Part shown: piece after piece, positions 8,905 through 17,067 of the stretch
Layout: each line of letters starts with the position of its first letter
Position numbering within the stretch: position 1 is the stretch's first letter
Assembly: GCA_019635715.1 (NCBI GenBank)
Contig: JAHBYY010000050.1
Location: forward strand, 1-34,346
Direction of reading: 5' to 3'
DNA from: Rhizobiaceae bacterium
GTDB taxonomy: Bacteria; Pseudomonadota; Alphaproteobacteria; Rhizobiales; Rhizobiaceae
DNA length: 34,346 nt
Position numbers and translations under genes: made by a program
Notes under the pieces: generated by a model
What the model saw: the letters and a program-made list of their open reading frames with translations, nothing else
Told to the model about the DNA's origin: nothing
Database searches by the model: none

Positions 8905-9538
8905 GCGCCTGATCGGCGCATTTTTCGACACCGTTGCCATGGTCGGCTTCTCTGCGCTGATCGCGCTGGCGGCCGGCATTCCGCTTGCCGTATTCCTGGT
9001 GGTGTCCGCTCCCGGCGGGTTCGTCGAGGCACCGCGTCTCAACCGGGCGGTCGCCAGTGTGATCAACGGTTTCCGCGCGACGCCCTTCATCGTGCTCCTT
9101 GTGGCTCTCCTGCCGTTCACACGCCTTCTGACCGGCACCACCATCGGCGTCTGGGCGGCCATCGTGCCGCTGTCGATCAGCGCCACGCCGTTCTTCGCAC
9201 GCATCGCCGAAGTCAGTCTGCGCGAGGTCGACAAGGGGTTGATCGAGGCGGCGGAGGCCATGGGCTGCCGCCGCCGGCACATCGTGCGCCACGTCCTGCT
9301 GCCCGAGGCGCTGCCCGGCATCGTCGGCGGCTTCACCATCACGGTCGTCACGATGATCGGTGCATCCGCCATGGCTGGCGCCGTGGGCGCGGGCGGCCTT
9401 GGCGACATGGCGATCCGCTACGGCTACCAGCGCTTCGACACCACCGTCATGATCGCGGTGATCGTCGTGCTGATCGCCCTGGTCAGCCTTGTGCAGGCGA
9501 CTGGCGATGCGATCGTGCGCCGGCTGAGGAACCGTTGA
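8885..9538 (+). CDS. MetI-type ABC transporter permease
   Basis: A 217-residue inner-membrane permease of the MetI family, the usual length for this family, with five hydrophobic segments. It has an EAA-type coupling loop ([20 protein letters not shown] followed by [11 protein letters not shown]) and the typical late segment [20 protein letters not shown]. MetI forms a homodimer with two MetN subunits. The start at 8885 lies inside the 3' end of metN; ATG 8897 is an alternative. The stop TGA (9536-9538) overlaps the ATG of the next gene, sfnB-like 1, so transporter and flavoprotein are translationally coupled. Confidence 0.9.
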   Translation: MSPAMIERLIGAFFDTVAMVGFSALIALAAGIPLAVFLVVSAPGGFVEAPRLNRAVASVINGFRATPFIVLLVALLPFTRLLTGTTIGVWAAIVPLSISATPFFARIAEVSLREVDKGLIEAAEAMGCRRRHIVRHVLLPEALPGIVGGFTITVVTMIGASAMAGAVGAGGLGDMAIRYGYQRFDTTVMIAVIVVLIALVSLVQATGDAIVRRLRNR

Positions 9539-10815
9539 TGAGCGTGAAGCGCGTCCTTGTCGAAGCGGAGCGGCTGTTCGGCCCGGAACACCCGCTCGAT
9601 ACGCAGACTGTGAGACGACCCCGACCGCCGGTCGCGCCGGCAACGATCTCCACCGATGCCGAGGCGATCGCCGCGGCGCAATCGCTGGCCGACGCGGCGC
9701 GGGCAGGCGCGGCTGAGCGCGACCGCCAGCGTTTGCCCCCATGGGACCTGGTGGAGGTTTTTACAGCGAGCGGGCTCGGCTCCATCACGATCCCGCAGGC
9801 CTATGGAGGTCCGCAGTTGAGGCATGGAACACTGGCGGAAGTTTTCGCGACCATATCGGCTGCCGATCCGTCGCTCGGCCAGATACCTCAGAGCCATTTC
9901 GGTGTGCTCGAACTGCTAAAAGTCCTGGGCGGTGAAGACCAGAAGCGGCGCTTCTTCGACGCCGTGCTCGCAGGCGCGCGCGTCGGCAATGCCGGCCCCG
10001 AACGTGGCTCCAAGCCGATTACCCATGTGGCGACGCGGCTGTTGGCGACGTCGAGCGGTCTGCGACTGTCGGGCACGCGCTTCTATTCGACCGGCGCGAT
10101 CTTCGCCCATTGGATCCCGACGCGGGCGGCGGACGACGAGGGCCGCGCCGTCCAGGTTTGGGTTGCGCACGACGCGCCCGGCGTGACGATCGTCGACGAC
10201 TGGTCGGGCTTCGGCCAGCGCACGACGGCAAGCGGAACCGTCATATTCGAGGACGTCCATATCGATGCCGGACAGGTGTTCCCGGTCTGGACGCTGGCCG
10301 ACCGGCCCGGCATCTGGGGACCGGTTTCGCAGTATATCCACGCTGCGATCGACCTCGGCATCGCGCGCGGTGCGCTTGCCGATGCCGTCTCATTCGTGCG
10401 CGACAAGGCGCGGCCGTGGATGGATTCGGGGGTCGAAAGCGCTGCGGACGATCCGACGATCATCCGTGAATTCGGCAAGCTGTCCACGCAACTCGCGGCG
10501 GCCGAAGCGCTGGTGGCGGAGGCCGGCGCCACGCTGGACGAGATCGCCGCCGAACCGATCACGGCGCAAGCCAGCGCCCGTGCATCCGTCGCCGTCGCTG
10601 AGGCAAAGGTGCTGACGACCGAGATCGCGCTGGAGACGACCGAGAAGCTGTTCGACGTGGCCGGCTCGTCTGCGACGCGTGCGGCCCATGACCTCGACCG
10701 GCATTGGCGCAACGCCCGTGTGCATACGCTGCACGACCCCGTTCGCTGGAAGCTGCACCTGCTCGGCAATTACCAACTGAACGGCGTGCTGCCCGCACGC
10801 CACCAGTGGAACTGA
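9538..10815 (+). CDS. SfnB/DszC-type flavoprotein (acyl-CoA dehydrogenase fold), copy 1
   Basis: A 425-residue protein of the SfnB family (sulfur-acquisition oxidoreductase), which has the acyl-CoA dehydrogenase fold but groups with flavin-dependent monooxygenases such as DszC. Motifs shared with the two other copies here are SLGQIPQSHF (His120), the GTRFYSTGAIFAHWIPT segment, DDWSGFGQRTTASGTV and, near the C-terminus, RHWRNARVHTLHDP (His396, His399). The histidines correspond in position to catalytic histidines described for DszC, which argues for oxygenation using FMNH2 rather than acyl-CoA dehydrogenation. A 40-residue N-terminal extension is unique to this copy. It starts in a TGATG overlap with metI, so I infer it acts on whatever that importer delivers. 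Confidence 0.88.
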   Translation: MSVKRVLVEAERLFGPEHPLDTQTVRRPRPPVAPATISTDAEAIAAAQSLADAARAGAAERDRQRLPPWDLVEVFTASGLGSITIPQAYGGPQLRHGTLAEVFATISAADPSLGQIPQSHFGVLELLKVLGGEDQKRRFFDAVLAGARVGNAGPERGSKPITHVATRLLATSSGLRLSGTRFYSTGAIFAHWIPTRAADDEGRAVQVWVAHDAPGVTIVDDWSGFGQRTTASGTVIFEDVHIDAGQVFPVWTLADRPGIWGPVSQYIHAAIDLGIARGALADAVSFVRDKARPWMDSGVESAADDPTIIREFGKLSTQLAAAEALVAEAGATLDEIAAEPITAQASARASVAVAEAKVLTTEIALETTEKLFDVAGSSATRAAHDLDRHWRNARVHTLHDPVRWKLHLLGNYQLNGVLPARHQWN

Positions 10816-10826
10816 GAAAGAGCACC

Positions 10827-12065
10827 GTGAGCCAGACGATTTCGGCGGCGCCCGTGCCGCCCGCTCCGCCACCGTCCCGCAGGTCCGACACGATCCGCGA
10901 CGATGCTCACGCGCGCGCGGTCGCGGAAGGTCTCGCCCAGGATTTCGCCGCCGGTGCAGCCGACCGCGACCGCGACCGGCGCCTGCCATGGGCCGAACTC
11001 GACCGCTTTTCGGCGAGCGGGCTGTGGGGCATCACCGTGCCGAAGGACCTCGGCGGGCCCGGCGTATCGGTGGAAACGCTGGTGCAGGTAATCGTGACCA
11101 TCGGGGAAGCCGACGGCTCTCTCTCGCAGATTCCGCAGAACCATTTCTATGCGCTGGAAGCACTGCGCGTCGGAGGAACGCCGGAGCAGAACCGCTTCTT
11201 CGCCGAGCGGGTCCTGGCCGGCGAGCGGTTCGGAAATGCGTTGGCCGAGATCGGTCACAAGGATTTCAAGCGCCGCACGCGGCTGGACAGGACATCGTCG
11301 GGCTGGTTCGTCGAGGGCCGAAAATTCTACTGCACCGGAGCGATCTTCGCGCACTGGATCCCGACGCTGGTGGCAAGCGACGAAGACGGCAGGCAGGTGC
11401 TCTATCTCGCCTTCGTCCCCCGCAACGCAAAGGGCGTCATCGTTATCGACGACTGGGACGGTTTCGGCCAACGCGTCACCGGCTCCGGCAGCGTCACCTT
11501 CGATCGTGTCCGTGTCGAGCCGGAATGGGTGGTTCCCTTCACCGCCTCGTTCGAGCGGCCGACGACGATCGGGCCCTTCGCGCAGATCCTGCATGCCGCC
11601 ATCGATCTGGGGATCGGACTCGGCGCCTACCGGGAGACGTTGCGGTTCGTTCGAGAGCGGTCGCGTCCCTGGATCGATGCTTGCGTGGAGCGGGCCAGCG
11701 ATGATCCGCTGATCATCCACGCCGTGGGCGACGTGCATGTGCGGTTGCGGGCAGCACAGGCCGTCATGCGCCGAGCCGCTCGTTCCATTGCCGAGGCGCA
11801 GGCCGACAGCACCGACGACAGCGTCGCGCGTGCTTCAGTCGCCGTCGCACAGGCACGGATACTTACGACCGAGGCGGGCCTGCTCGCCTCCAGCAAGCTC
11901 TTCGAACTGGCCGGCAGTTCGTCAACGGACGAGGCGGAGGCGCTGGACCGCCACTGGCGCAACGTGCGCACCCACACGCTGCACGATCCGGTTCGGTGGA
12001 AATACCAGGCGGTCGGCAACTTCGTCCTCAACGGCCGGCGCCCGCCGCGCCACGGCGCAATCTGA
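10827..12065 (+). CDS. SfnB/DszC-type flavoprotein, copy 2
   Basis: A 412-residue paralogue of the preceding gene, beginning at GTG 10827 with an AAAGAG ribosome site, 11 nt after its stop. An earlier in-frame start at 10704 lies within copy 1 and is rejected. Conserved elements are SLSQIPQNHF (His106), GRKFYCTGAIFAHWIPT, DDWDGFGQRVTGSGSVTF and RHWRNVRTHTLHDPVRWKY (His383, His386). The two tandem copies clearly share an ancestor but differ throughout, so they probably have different substrates or form a hetero-oligomer. The role proposed is FMNH2-dependent oxidation of organosulfur compounds in sulfur starvation; the precise substrate is unknown. Confidence 0.88.
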   Translation: MSQTISAAPVPPAPPPSRRSDTIRDDAHARAVAEGLAQDFAAGAADRDRDRRLPWAELDRFSASGLWGITVPKDLGGPGVSVETLVQVIVTIGEADGSLSQIPQNHFYALEALRVGGTPEQNRFFAERVLAGERFGNALAEIGHKDFKRRTRLDRTSSGWFVEGRKFYCTGAIFAHWIPTLVASDEDGRQVLYLAFVPRNAKGVIVIDDWDGFGQRVTGSGSVTFDRVRVEPEWVVPFTASFERPTTIGPFAQILHAAIDLGIGLGAYRETLRFVRERSRPWIDACVERASDDPLIIHAVGDVHVRLRAAQAVMRRAARSIAEAQADSTDDSVARASVAVAQARILTTEAGLLASSKLFELAGSSSTDEAEALDRHWRNVRTHTLHDPVRWKYQAVGNFVLNGRRPPRHGAI

Positions 12066-12074
12066 GGCATCCGC

Positions 12075-13436
12075 GTGACAAGCAGGCACATCCTCCTCAA
12101 CGCGTTCACCATGAACAGCGTGGGGCACATCAACCATGGCCTTTGGACCCACCCGCGCGACCGCTCCGGCGACTACACGCGGCTGGACTACTGGGCGGAG
12201 CTGGCAAGAACGCTGGAGCGCGGCCTGTTCGACGGTGTGTTTATCGCCGACATCATCGGCGTCTACGACGTCTATGGCGGCAGCGTGGACCTGACGCTGC
12301 GCGAGTCCATTCAGCTCCCGGTGAACGATCCGCTGCTCCTGGTGCCGGCCATGGCGGCGGTGACCAGACATCTCGGCTTCGGTGTGACCGCCAACATCAA
12401 TGCGGATCAGCCGGCCATCTTCGCACGGCGGCTATCCACTCTCGATCATCTGACCAACGGCCGGGTCGGCTGGAACATCGTCACCGGTTATCTGGATAGC
12501 GCCGCGCGGGCGCTTGGCCAGGCCGGGCTCGCGGCCCACGACAGCCGCTACGACCAGGCCGACGACTATCTCGACCTCGTCTACAAGCTGTGGGAAGGCA
12601 GTTGGGACGACGATGCTGTGGTGGCCGACAAAGCCCGTCGCTTCTATTCGGATCCGGCGAAGGTCCGCAGGGTCGTGCATGAGGGCCCGTTCTACCGGTC
12701 GGAGGCCTATCACCTCAGCGAGCCGTCGCCGCAGCGGACTCCCGTTCTCTATCAGGCGGGGACATCGGGGCGCGGGCAGCTTTTCGCGGCTCGGCATGCC
12801 GAATGCGTCTTCATCACCGCGACGGACAAGGCGAGCGCGCGCCGCCAATCGGATGCGCTCCGACGCGCCGCGCTGGATGCCGGGAGGCGCGCCGAGGATC
12901 TCAAGATCTTCGTCGGCGTCACCGTGGTCACCGATCGAACCGAAAAGGCGGCGCGCGAGAAGTTCGAGGACTATCGGCGGCATGCGAGCCCCGAAGCGGG
13001 CCTCGCCCATTTCTCGGCAAGCACCGGCATCGATTTCTCGCGCATCGGGCTGGACGATCCGATCGCTTATGGCGCCTCGAACGCCGTCCAGTCCACAACG
13101 AAACTGGCAAAGGACAAGGGCTGGACGAAACGTCAGATCCTGGCCGAACTCGCGATGGGCGGACGCTACCCGTTGATCGTCGGGGATGCCGCCCATGTGG
13201 CAGGCGAGTTGGAGTCCTGGATCGACGAGGCAGGTATCGATGGCTTCAACCTGACGCGGACGGTGGTTCCCGAGAGCTACGAGAACTTCATCGACATTGT
13301 CGTACCCGAACTGCAGGCCCGCGGCCGCTATAAGACCGCTTATGCCGAGGGCACGCTGCGCGAGCGGCTGTTCGGGGAAGCGGCCCGTCTGCCGACGCGT
13401 CACTATGGCAGCCGTTTCCGGCATCTACGGAACTAG
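12075..13436 (+). CDS. NtaA/DmoA-family FMNH2-dependent monooxygenase
   Basis: A 453-residue luciferase-like monooxygenase of the NtaA/SnaA/DszA/DmoA group, which includes nitrilotriacetate, dibenzothiophene-sulfone and dimethylsulfide monooxygenases. Recognisable parts are LLNAFTMNSVGHINHGLW at the start, VFIADIIGVYDVYGG, ARRLSTLDHLTNGRVGWNIV followed by TGYLDSAARA, QAGTSGRGQLFAARHAE, and DGFNLTRTVVPESYENFIDI near the end. These proteins cleave C-S or C-N bonds with FMNH2 supplied by a separate reductase. The start is GTG 12075, only 9 nt after sfnB copy 2, so it is the last gene of the metQNI-sfnB-sfnB unit. Genomic context favours an organosulfur substrate (a sulfone or thioether), but NTA-like or other substrates cannot be excluded. 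Confidence 0.88.
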   Translation: MTSRHILLNAFTMNSVGHINHGLWTHPRDRSGDYTRLDYWAELARTLERGLFDGVFIADIIGVYDVYGGSVDLTLRESIQLPVNDPLLLVPAMAAVTRHLGFGVTANINADQPAIFARRLSTLDHLTNGRVGWNIVTGYLDSAARALGQAGLAAHDSRYDQADDYLDLVYKLWEGSWDDDAVVADKARRFYSDPAKVRRVVHEGPFYRSEAYHLSEPSPQRTPVLYQAGTSGRGQLFAARHAECVFITATDKASARRQSDALRRAALDAGRRAEDLKIFVGVTVVTDRTEKAAREKFEDYRRHASPEAGLAHFSASTGIDFSRIGLDDPIAYGASNAVQSTTKLAKDKGWTKRQILAELAMGGRYPLIVGDAAHVAGELESWIDEAGIDGFNLTRTVVPESYENFIDIVVPELQARGRYKTAYAEGTLRERLFGEAARLPTRHYGSRFRHLRN

Positions 13437-13693
13437 CGGCGTTCGCGCGCCGCATCGATCCTCCGCGTTCGCGCAAGGCAGGAAATTCCGCACGTCTTCG
13501 AGCCCACGACGAGCAATCGCCTCGCCTTGAGCACGGATCTGCGCGTCTCCGTTTCTTACGATGCGCAGCGGTTCATGACACGCTCTGATGCAATCGCCGT
13601 AGTTGGCGAATTCGCGATGCGCTCGGCTCGAGGGATGCCTTGTTCCATGTGCGGGCCGCGACCGACCCGCCGCGATCCACCCGGGAGGTTCAT
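13437..13693 (-). other. Intergenic region with a possible unassigned minus-strand fragment
   Basis: The minus strand carries an open frame whose end (about 13425-13625) reads [20 protein letters not shown] and then ARRGLEDVRNFLPCANAEDRC. The four cysteines and protein-like composition make it look less random than the usual antisense frames, but I do not recognise a family. Its 5' part is the antisense of the carbonic anhydrase gene. It may be a gene relic or chance. Confidence 0.25.
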
Positions 13694-14296
13694 ATGACCG
13701 ACGCAGCCCGCTCCAAAGTGCATTCGGAGGTGCCCGATGCGAACGCGGCCTATGTCGCCGAGTTCGGCGACCGAAGGGATCTCGCGCTGCCGCCGGCACG
13801 CGGCTTCGCGATTCAAACATGCATGGATGCACGCCTCGACCCGGCCAAATATGCGGGGCTCGCGGAAGGCGACGCGCACGTCATCCGCAATGCTGGCGGT
13901 CGCGCCACCGACGATGGGATCCGCTCGCTCGTGATCTCCCACAAACTGCTCGGCACGCAGGAATGGTTCGTGATCCATCACACCAATTGCGGCATGGAGC
14001 TTTTCTCCGATGAGGTGATCGGCGACCTGCTCGCCGACAATCTCGAGACAGCCTCATTCGCCGGCAAGGCGTGGTCGAACCCCAGGCACGGACATGGGTC
14101 CGCGCATGGCCATTTCATCAAGTAGCACACATTCGCCGACAACGCCCGTAGCGTGGCTGAGGATGTCCGCCGCATTCGCGAGCATCCGCTCGTGACAGGC
14201 CATATCCCGATCTACGGCTATATCTACGATGTGCGCAGCGGACGACTGGACGAGGTGCCCGAGGCGACAAATGCCGGGTTGCCCAGGCCGGATTGA
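13694..14296 (+). pseudogene. Beta-carbonic anhydrase (CAB type) with an in-frame TAG at codon 144
   Basis: The frame begins at ATG 13694 with a GGGAGG ribosome site and encodes a small beta-class carbonic anhydrase. The zinc ligands are visible: Cys43 in CMDARLDP, and His96 and Cys99 in HHTNCGM, with the Asp45/Arg47 dyad. The frame stops at TAG (14123-14125). The same frame then continues with convincing homologous sequence ([17 protein letters not shown], then [14 protein letters not shown]) to a natural TGA at 14294-14296, giving a full length of about 200 residues. Relatives of this class usually have a Trp or similar residue at that position, so a single base change (TGG to TAG) would explain it. 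The truncated product keeps all zinc ligands but lacks the last helix and strand, so function is doubtful. Sequencing error is possible. Confidence 0.85.
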
Positions 14297-14341
14297 GATG
14301 TGGTGGGGCGCGACAAGCGGCGATTTTTTCTGAAAGTCGTC

Positions 14342-14409
14342 ATCAAACGAAACACTGCGTCCTTTAGTGCATTAAGTTGCTAGATATTATCTAATCAAAC
14401 GAAGGACGC
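14342..14409 (+). promoter_or_regulatory. msuE leader: direct repeats, AT-rich palindrome and RBS-sequestering inverted repeat
   Basis: Three overlapping structures precede the FMN reductase gene. ATCAAACGAA occurs twice (14342-14351 and 14394-14403). TAGATATTATCTA (14381-14393) is a perfect palindrome. GCGTCCTT (14357-14364) pairs perfectly with AAGGACGC (14402-14409), whose AAGGA is the probable ribosome site. The last arrangement could mask the ribosome site in an RNA hairpin, if transcription starts upstream of 14357. Confidence 0.5.
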
Positions 14410-14414
14410 TTTCA

Positions 14415-14978
14415 TTGTCGCAGCCCAAGGTCATTGCCGTCTCTGCCGGCGCAGCAGTTCCGTCTCGCACCACGGCGCTGGTGCAGGCGGCGACAGCTGC
14501 GGTGACGCAAGCGGTGGATGGGCAAGCCGAGTTGATCGAACTGTCTGAAGTCGCCCCTCTGATACTCACGGCAGCCTCCCGCGCAGATCTCGGTGCGGCC
14601 GGAGAGGCGCTCGTAAAGCGTATCGAAGCTGCCGACATTCTGGTCGTCGGCTCTCCGGTCTATCGCGCCTCCTACACCGGCCTGTTCAAGCATCTTTTCG
14701 ACCTCGTCGACCATCGCGCGCTTGCCGGCAGGCTCGTCCTGCTCACGGCAACCGGCGGCAGCCTGGAGCACAGTCTCGTGATCGAGCACCAGTTCAGACC
14801 TTTGTTCGGCTTCTTCGGTGCGGTGACGCTGCCGACGGGCCTCTATGCCCAGCCGAGCGACATCGTCGACGGCGCGATCGTCTCGTCGGCTCTCCAGGAG
14901 CGGGTCGGTCGTGCTGCCTCCGAGGCTTCCACCCTTTTCACCGGTCTGGCTCGGCGCCAGCCTCCTGCCAATGCCTGA
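14415..14978 (+). CDS. NADPH-dependent FMN reductase, MsuE/SsuE-like
   Basis: A 187-residue flavodoxin-fold FMN reductase of the SsuE/MsuE group, beginning at TTG 14415 with AAGGA 8 nt upstream. The N-terminal strand KVIAVSAGAAVPSRTTALV holds the phosphate-binding loop, and GSPVYRASYTGLFKHLFDLV is the hallmark of MsuE-type reductases. LVLLTATGGSLEHSLVIEHQF, followed by RPLFGFFGA, completes the pattern. It would reduce FMN with NAD(P)H and pass FMNH2 to the monooxygenase encoded next, SfnG (20-nt gap), and possibly to SsuD and the DmoA-like enzyme, none of which has its own adjacent reductase. In Pseudomonas msuE sits with the methanesulfonate genes msuCD. Confidence 0.88.
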   Translation: MSQPKVIAVSAGAAVPSRTTALVQAATAAVTQAVDGQAELIELSEVAPLILTAASRADLGAAGEALVKRIEAADILVVGSPVYRASYTGLFKHLFDLVDHRALAGRLVLLTATGGSLEHSLVIEHQFRPLFGFFGAVTLPTGLYAQPSDIVDGAIVSSALQERVGRAASEASTLFTGLARRQPPANA

Positions 14979-14998
14979 TCCCATCCAAAGGACCGACC

Positions 14999-16099
14999 AT
15001 GTCTTCTACGCAGGACGATATCAAATTCGCCTACTGGGTGCCGAATGTCTCGGGGGGCCTGGTCATTTCCAACATCGAACAGCGCACAGGCTGGGACATC
15101 GACTACAACCGCAAGCTCGCGCAGATCGCCGAAAAGGCGGGCTTCGACTATGCGCTGTCGCAGATCCGCTTCACGGCGGGCTACGGCGCCGACAACCAGC
15201 ACGAATCGGTCTCGTTCAGCCATGCGCTGCTCGCTGCCACGGAGACGCTGAAGGTGATCGCGGCGATCCTCCCCGGTCCGTGGAATCCGGCGCTTGCCGC
15301 CAAGCAGATCGCCACGATCAACCATCTCAGCAACGGGCGCGTGGCGGTCAACGTCGTGAGCGGCTGGTTCAGCGGTGAGTTCAAGGCCATCGGCGAACCC
15401 TGGCTCGACCATGACGAGCGCTATCGCCGCTCCGAAGAATTCATCCGGGCGCTGCGCGGCATCTGGACGGAGGACAGCTTCACCTTCGCCGGCGACTTCT
15501 ACCGCTTCCGCAATTACTCGCTCAAGCCGAAGCCGATCGATCCGCAGCCGGAAATCTTCCAGGGCGGCTCTTCGCGCGCCGCCCGGGACATGGCGGCACG
15601 GGTTTCCGACTGGTACTTCACCAACGGCAACACGCCCGAGGAAATCGCCAAGCAGGTCAACGACATCAAGGCGAAGGCCAAGACGAACAATCACGCGGTC
15701 AGGATCGGCGTAAATGCCTTCGCCATTGCACGTGAGACGGAAGAGGAGGCCAGGGCCGTCCTCGACGAAATCATCGCCAAGGCAAACCCGGACGCCGTGC
15801 ACGGCTTCGCCCACGAAGTGAAGAATGCCGGCAAGGCTTCTCCGGAAGGCGAAGGCAACTGGGCAAAATCGTCGTTCGAGGATCTGGTCCAGTACAATGA
15901 CGGCTTCCGCTCCAACCTGATCGGCACCCCGCACCAGATCGCCGAGCGAATCCTCAAGCTCAAGGACGCGGGCGCCAGCCTGATCCTGCTCGGCTTCCTG
16001 CACTTCCAGGAAGAGGTCGAGTATTTCGGCAAGCACGTCATCCCGCTGGTTCGGGAGCTCGAGGCCGAACGCCGCAACGCTTTGGTCGCCGCGGAATAG
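14999..16099 (+). CDS. sfnG: FMNH2-dependent dimethylsulfone monooxygenase SfnG
   Basis: A 366-residue luciferase-like monooxygenase that converts dimethylsulfone to methanesulfinate plus formaldehyde. Nearly every segment matches Pseudomonas SfnG: KFAYWVPNVSGGLVISNIEQ, DYNRKLAQIAEKAGFDYALS, ESVSFSHALLAATETLKVIA, EIFQGGSSRAARDMAA, EGEGNWAKSSFEDLVQYNDG and GFLHFQEEVEYFGKHV. AAAGGA before ATG 14999 is a good ribosome site. It follows the FMN reductase in one transcription unit, an arrangement that gives oxygenase and flavin supply together. A strong hairpin follows the stop codon. The methanesulfinate product would need further oxidation to methanesulfonate; SsuD-type or MsuD-type enzymes can then release sulfite. 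Confidence 0.93.
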   Translation: MSSTQDDIKFAYWVPNVSGGLVISNIEQRTGWDIDYNRKLAQIAEKAGFDYALSQIRFTAGYGADNQHESVSFSHALLAATETLKVIAAILPGPWNPALAAKQIATINHLSNGRVAVNVVSGWFSGEFKAIGEPWLDHDERYRRSEEFIRALRGIWTEDSFTFAGDFYRFRNYSLKPKPIDPQPEIFQGGSSRAARDMAARVSDWYFTNGNTPEEIAKQVNDIKAKAKTNNHAVRIGVNAFAIARETEEEARAVLDEIIAKANPDAVHGFAHEVKNAGKASPEGEGNWAKSSFEDLVQYNDGFRSNLIGTPHQIAERILKLKDAGASLILLGFLHFQEEVEYFGKHVIPLVRELEAERRNALVAAE

Positions 16100-16109
16100 G
16101 CATCAATCC

Positions 16110-16131
16110 GGCGGCCGGCTGACCGGCCGCC
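16110..16131 (+). terminator. GC-rich hairpin between sfnG and livG-like gene
   Basis: Perfect 9-bp stem GGCGGCCGG (16110-16118) and CCGGCCGCC (16123-16131) around a CTGA loop, 10 nt after the sfnG stop. There is no T-run, so it may act as a transcript-stabilising hairpin or weak terminator rather than a full one. Confidence 0.5.
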
Positions 16132-16153
16132 GCCTCATTCACCGTCGGGGACG

Positions 16154-17065
16154 ATGATGACGACCGCATGGCTCGATGCGGCCGCAGCCGATGGACTGCG
16201 CGCTGCTCTTCGCAACAAGACCGTCGAAAGGTCACGCCCTGCCGAGGCCGGCATTGCCGCGTCTGTCGGGTCCGGTCCGGCATATGCGCTGGTCCTCGCC
16301 GGCGTCAGCCTTGCCTTCGGCGGCGTATCGGCGCTGGACGGCATCAGCCTGACCGTCCGTCGCGGGGAAATCTGCTCGATCATCGGGCCGAACGGGGCGG
16401 GCAAATCGTCGCTCATCAACGTCGTCAGCGGTCTCTATGCTGCGGACCGCGGCACGATCAACCTGCTTGGCAAGCGCGTCGACAAGGTGCGGGCCTCGCA
16501 TTTGGCCCGACTTGGGGTCGCGCGCACATTTCAAAACCTCGCTCTGTTCGGCGGTCTCTCCGTGCGCGACAACGTTGCCTCGGGACTGGTCCACAAGCGC
16601 CGCTCCAACGTCTTCTCGCAGGTGCTCGGCCTGCCGGGGACAGCGGCGGAAAACCGCCGCATTCGCGAGCGAGCGGCTGAGACCATCGACTTCCTCGGAC
16701 TGTCCGCCCATGGCGACCAGCTCGTCGCGACGCTTCCCTACGGCCTTCAGAAGCGCGTCGAGCTCGCCCGTGCGCTGGTTGCCGATCCAGCCCTCCTGCT
16801 TCTCGACGAGCCGATGGCCGGCATGACCGCGACCGAGAAGTCCGAGATGGCCGGCTTCGTGCGCGCCGCCCGGGCGCATCACGACCTGACAGTGGTGCTG
16901 ATCGAGCATGACATCGGCGTCGTCATGGGCCTGTCGGACCATGTCGTCGTCCTCGACTACGGGCGCAAGATCGCCGACGGCACGCCGGCCGCCGTGCGCG
17001 CCGACCCGGCAGTCATCCGCGCCTACATCGGCAGTACCGACGGCGTGGGCGGGGAGGGGATCTGA
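16154..17065 (+). CDS. LivG-type ABC transporter ATP-binding protein
   Basis: A 303-residue ATPase of the branched-chain amino-acid (HAAT) importer type. Walker A is GPNGAGKSS (residues 78-86), the LivG-type signature LPYGLQKRVELARAL replaces the canonical LSGGQ, and Walker B LLLLDEP, the D-loop region and the H-loop EHD (VLIEHDIGVVMGL) are present. ARTFQNLALFGGLSVRDNV is characteristic of LivG. About 40 residues precede the ATPase fold, which is longer than usual, so translation might start later than ATG 16154. First gene of an ATPase-permease-permease-binding protein-ATPase run. Substrates of HAAT systems outside E. coli are diverse; context suggests an organosulfur compound. Confidence 0.88.
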   Translation: MMTTAWLDAAAADGLRAALRNKTVERSRPAEAGIAASVGSGPAYALVLAGVSLAFGGVSALDGISLTVRRGEICSIIGPNGAGKSSLINVVSGLYAADRGTINLLGKRVDKVRASHLARLGVARTFQNLALFGGLSVRDNVASGLVHKRRSNVFSQVLGLPGTAAENRRIRERAAETIDFLGLSAHGDQLVATLPYGLQKRVELARALVADPALLLLDEPMAGMTATEKSEMAGFVRAARAHHDLTVVLIEHDIGVVMGLSDHVVVLDYGRKIADGTPAAVRADPAVIRAYIGSTDGVGGEGI

Positions 17066-17067
17066 TC

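Noticed and set aside
14843-16036. 397-residue minus-strand open frame
   Set aside because: It is antisense to sfnG, which is recognisable along its entire length.
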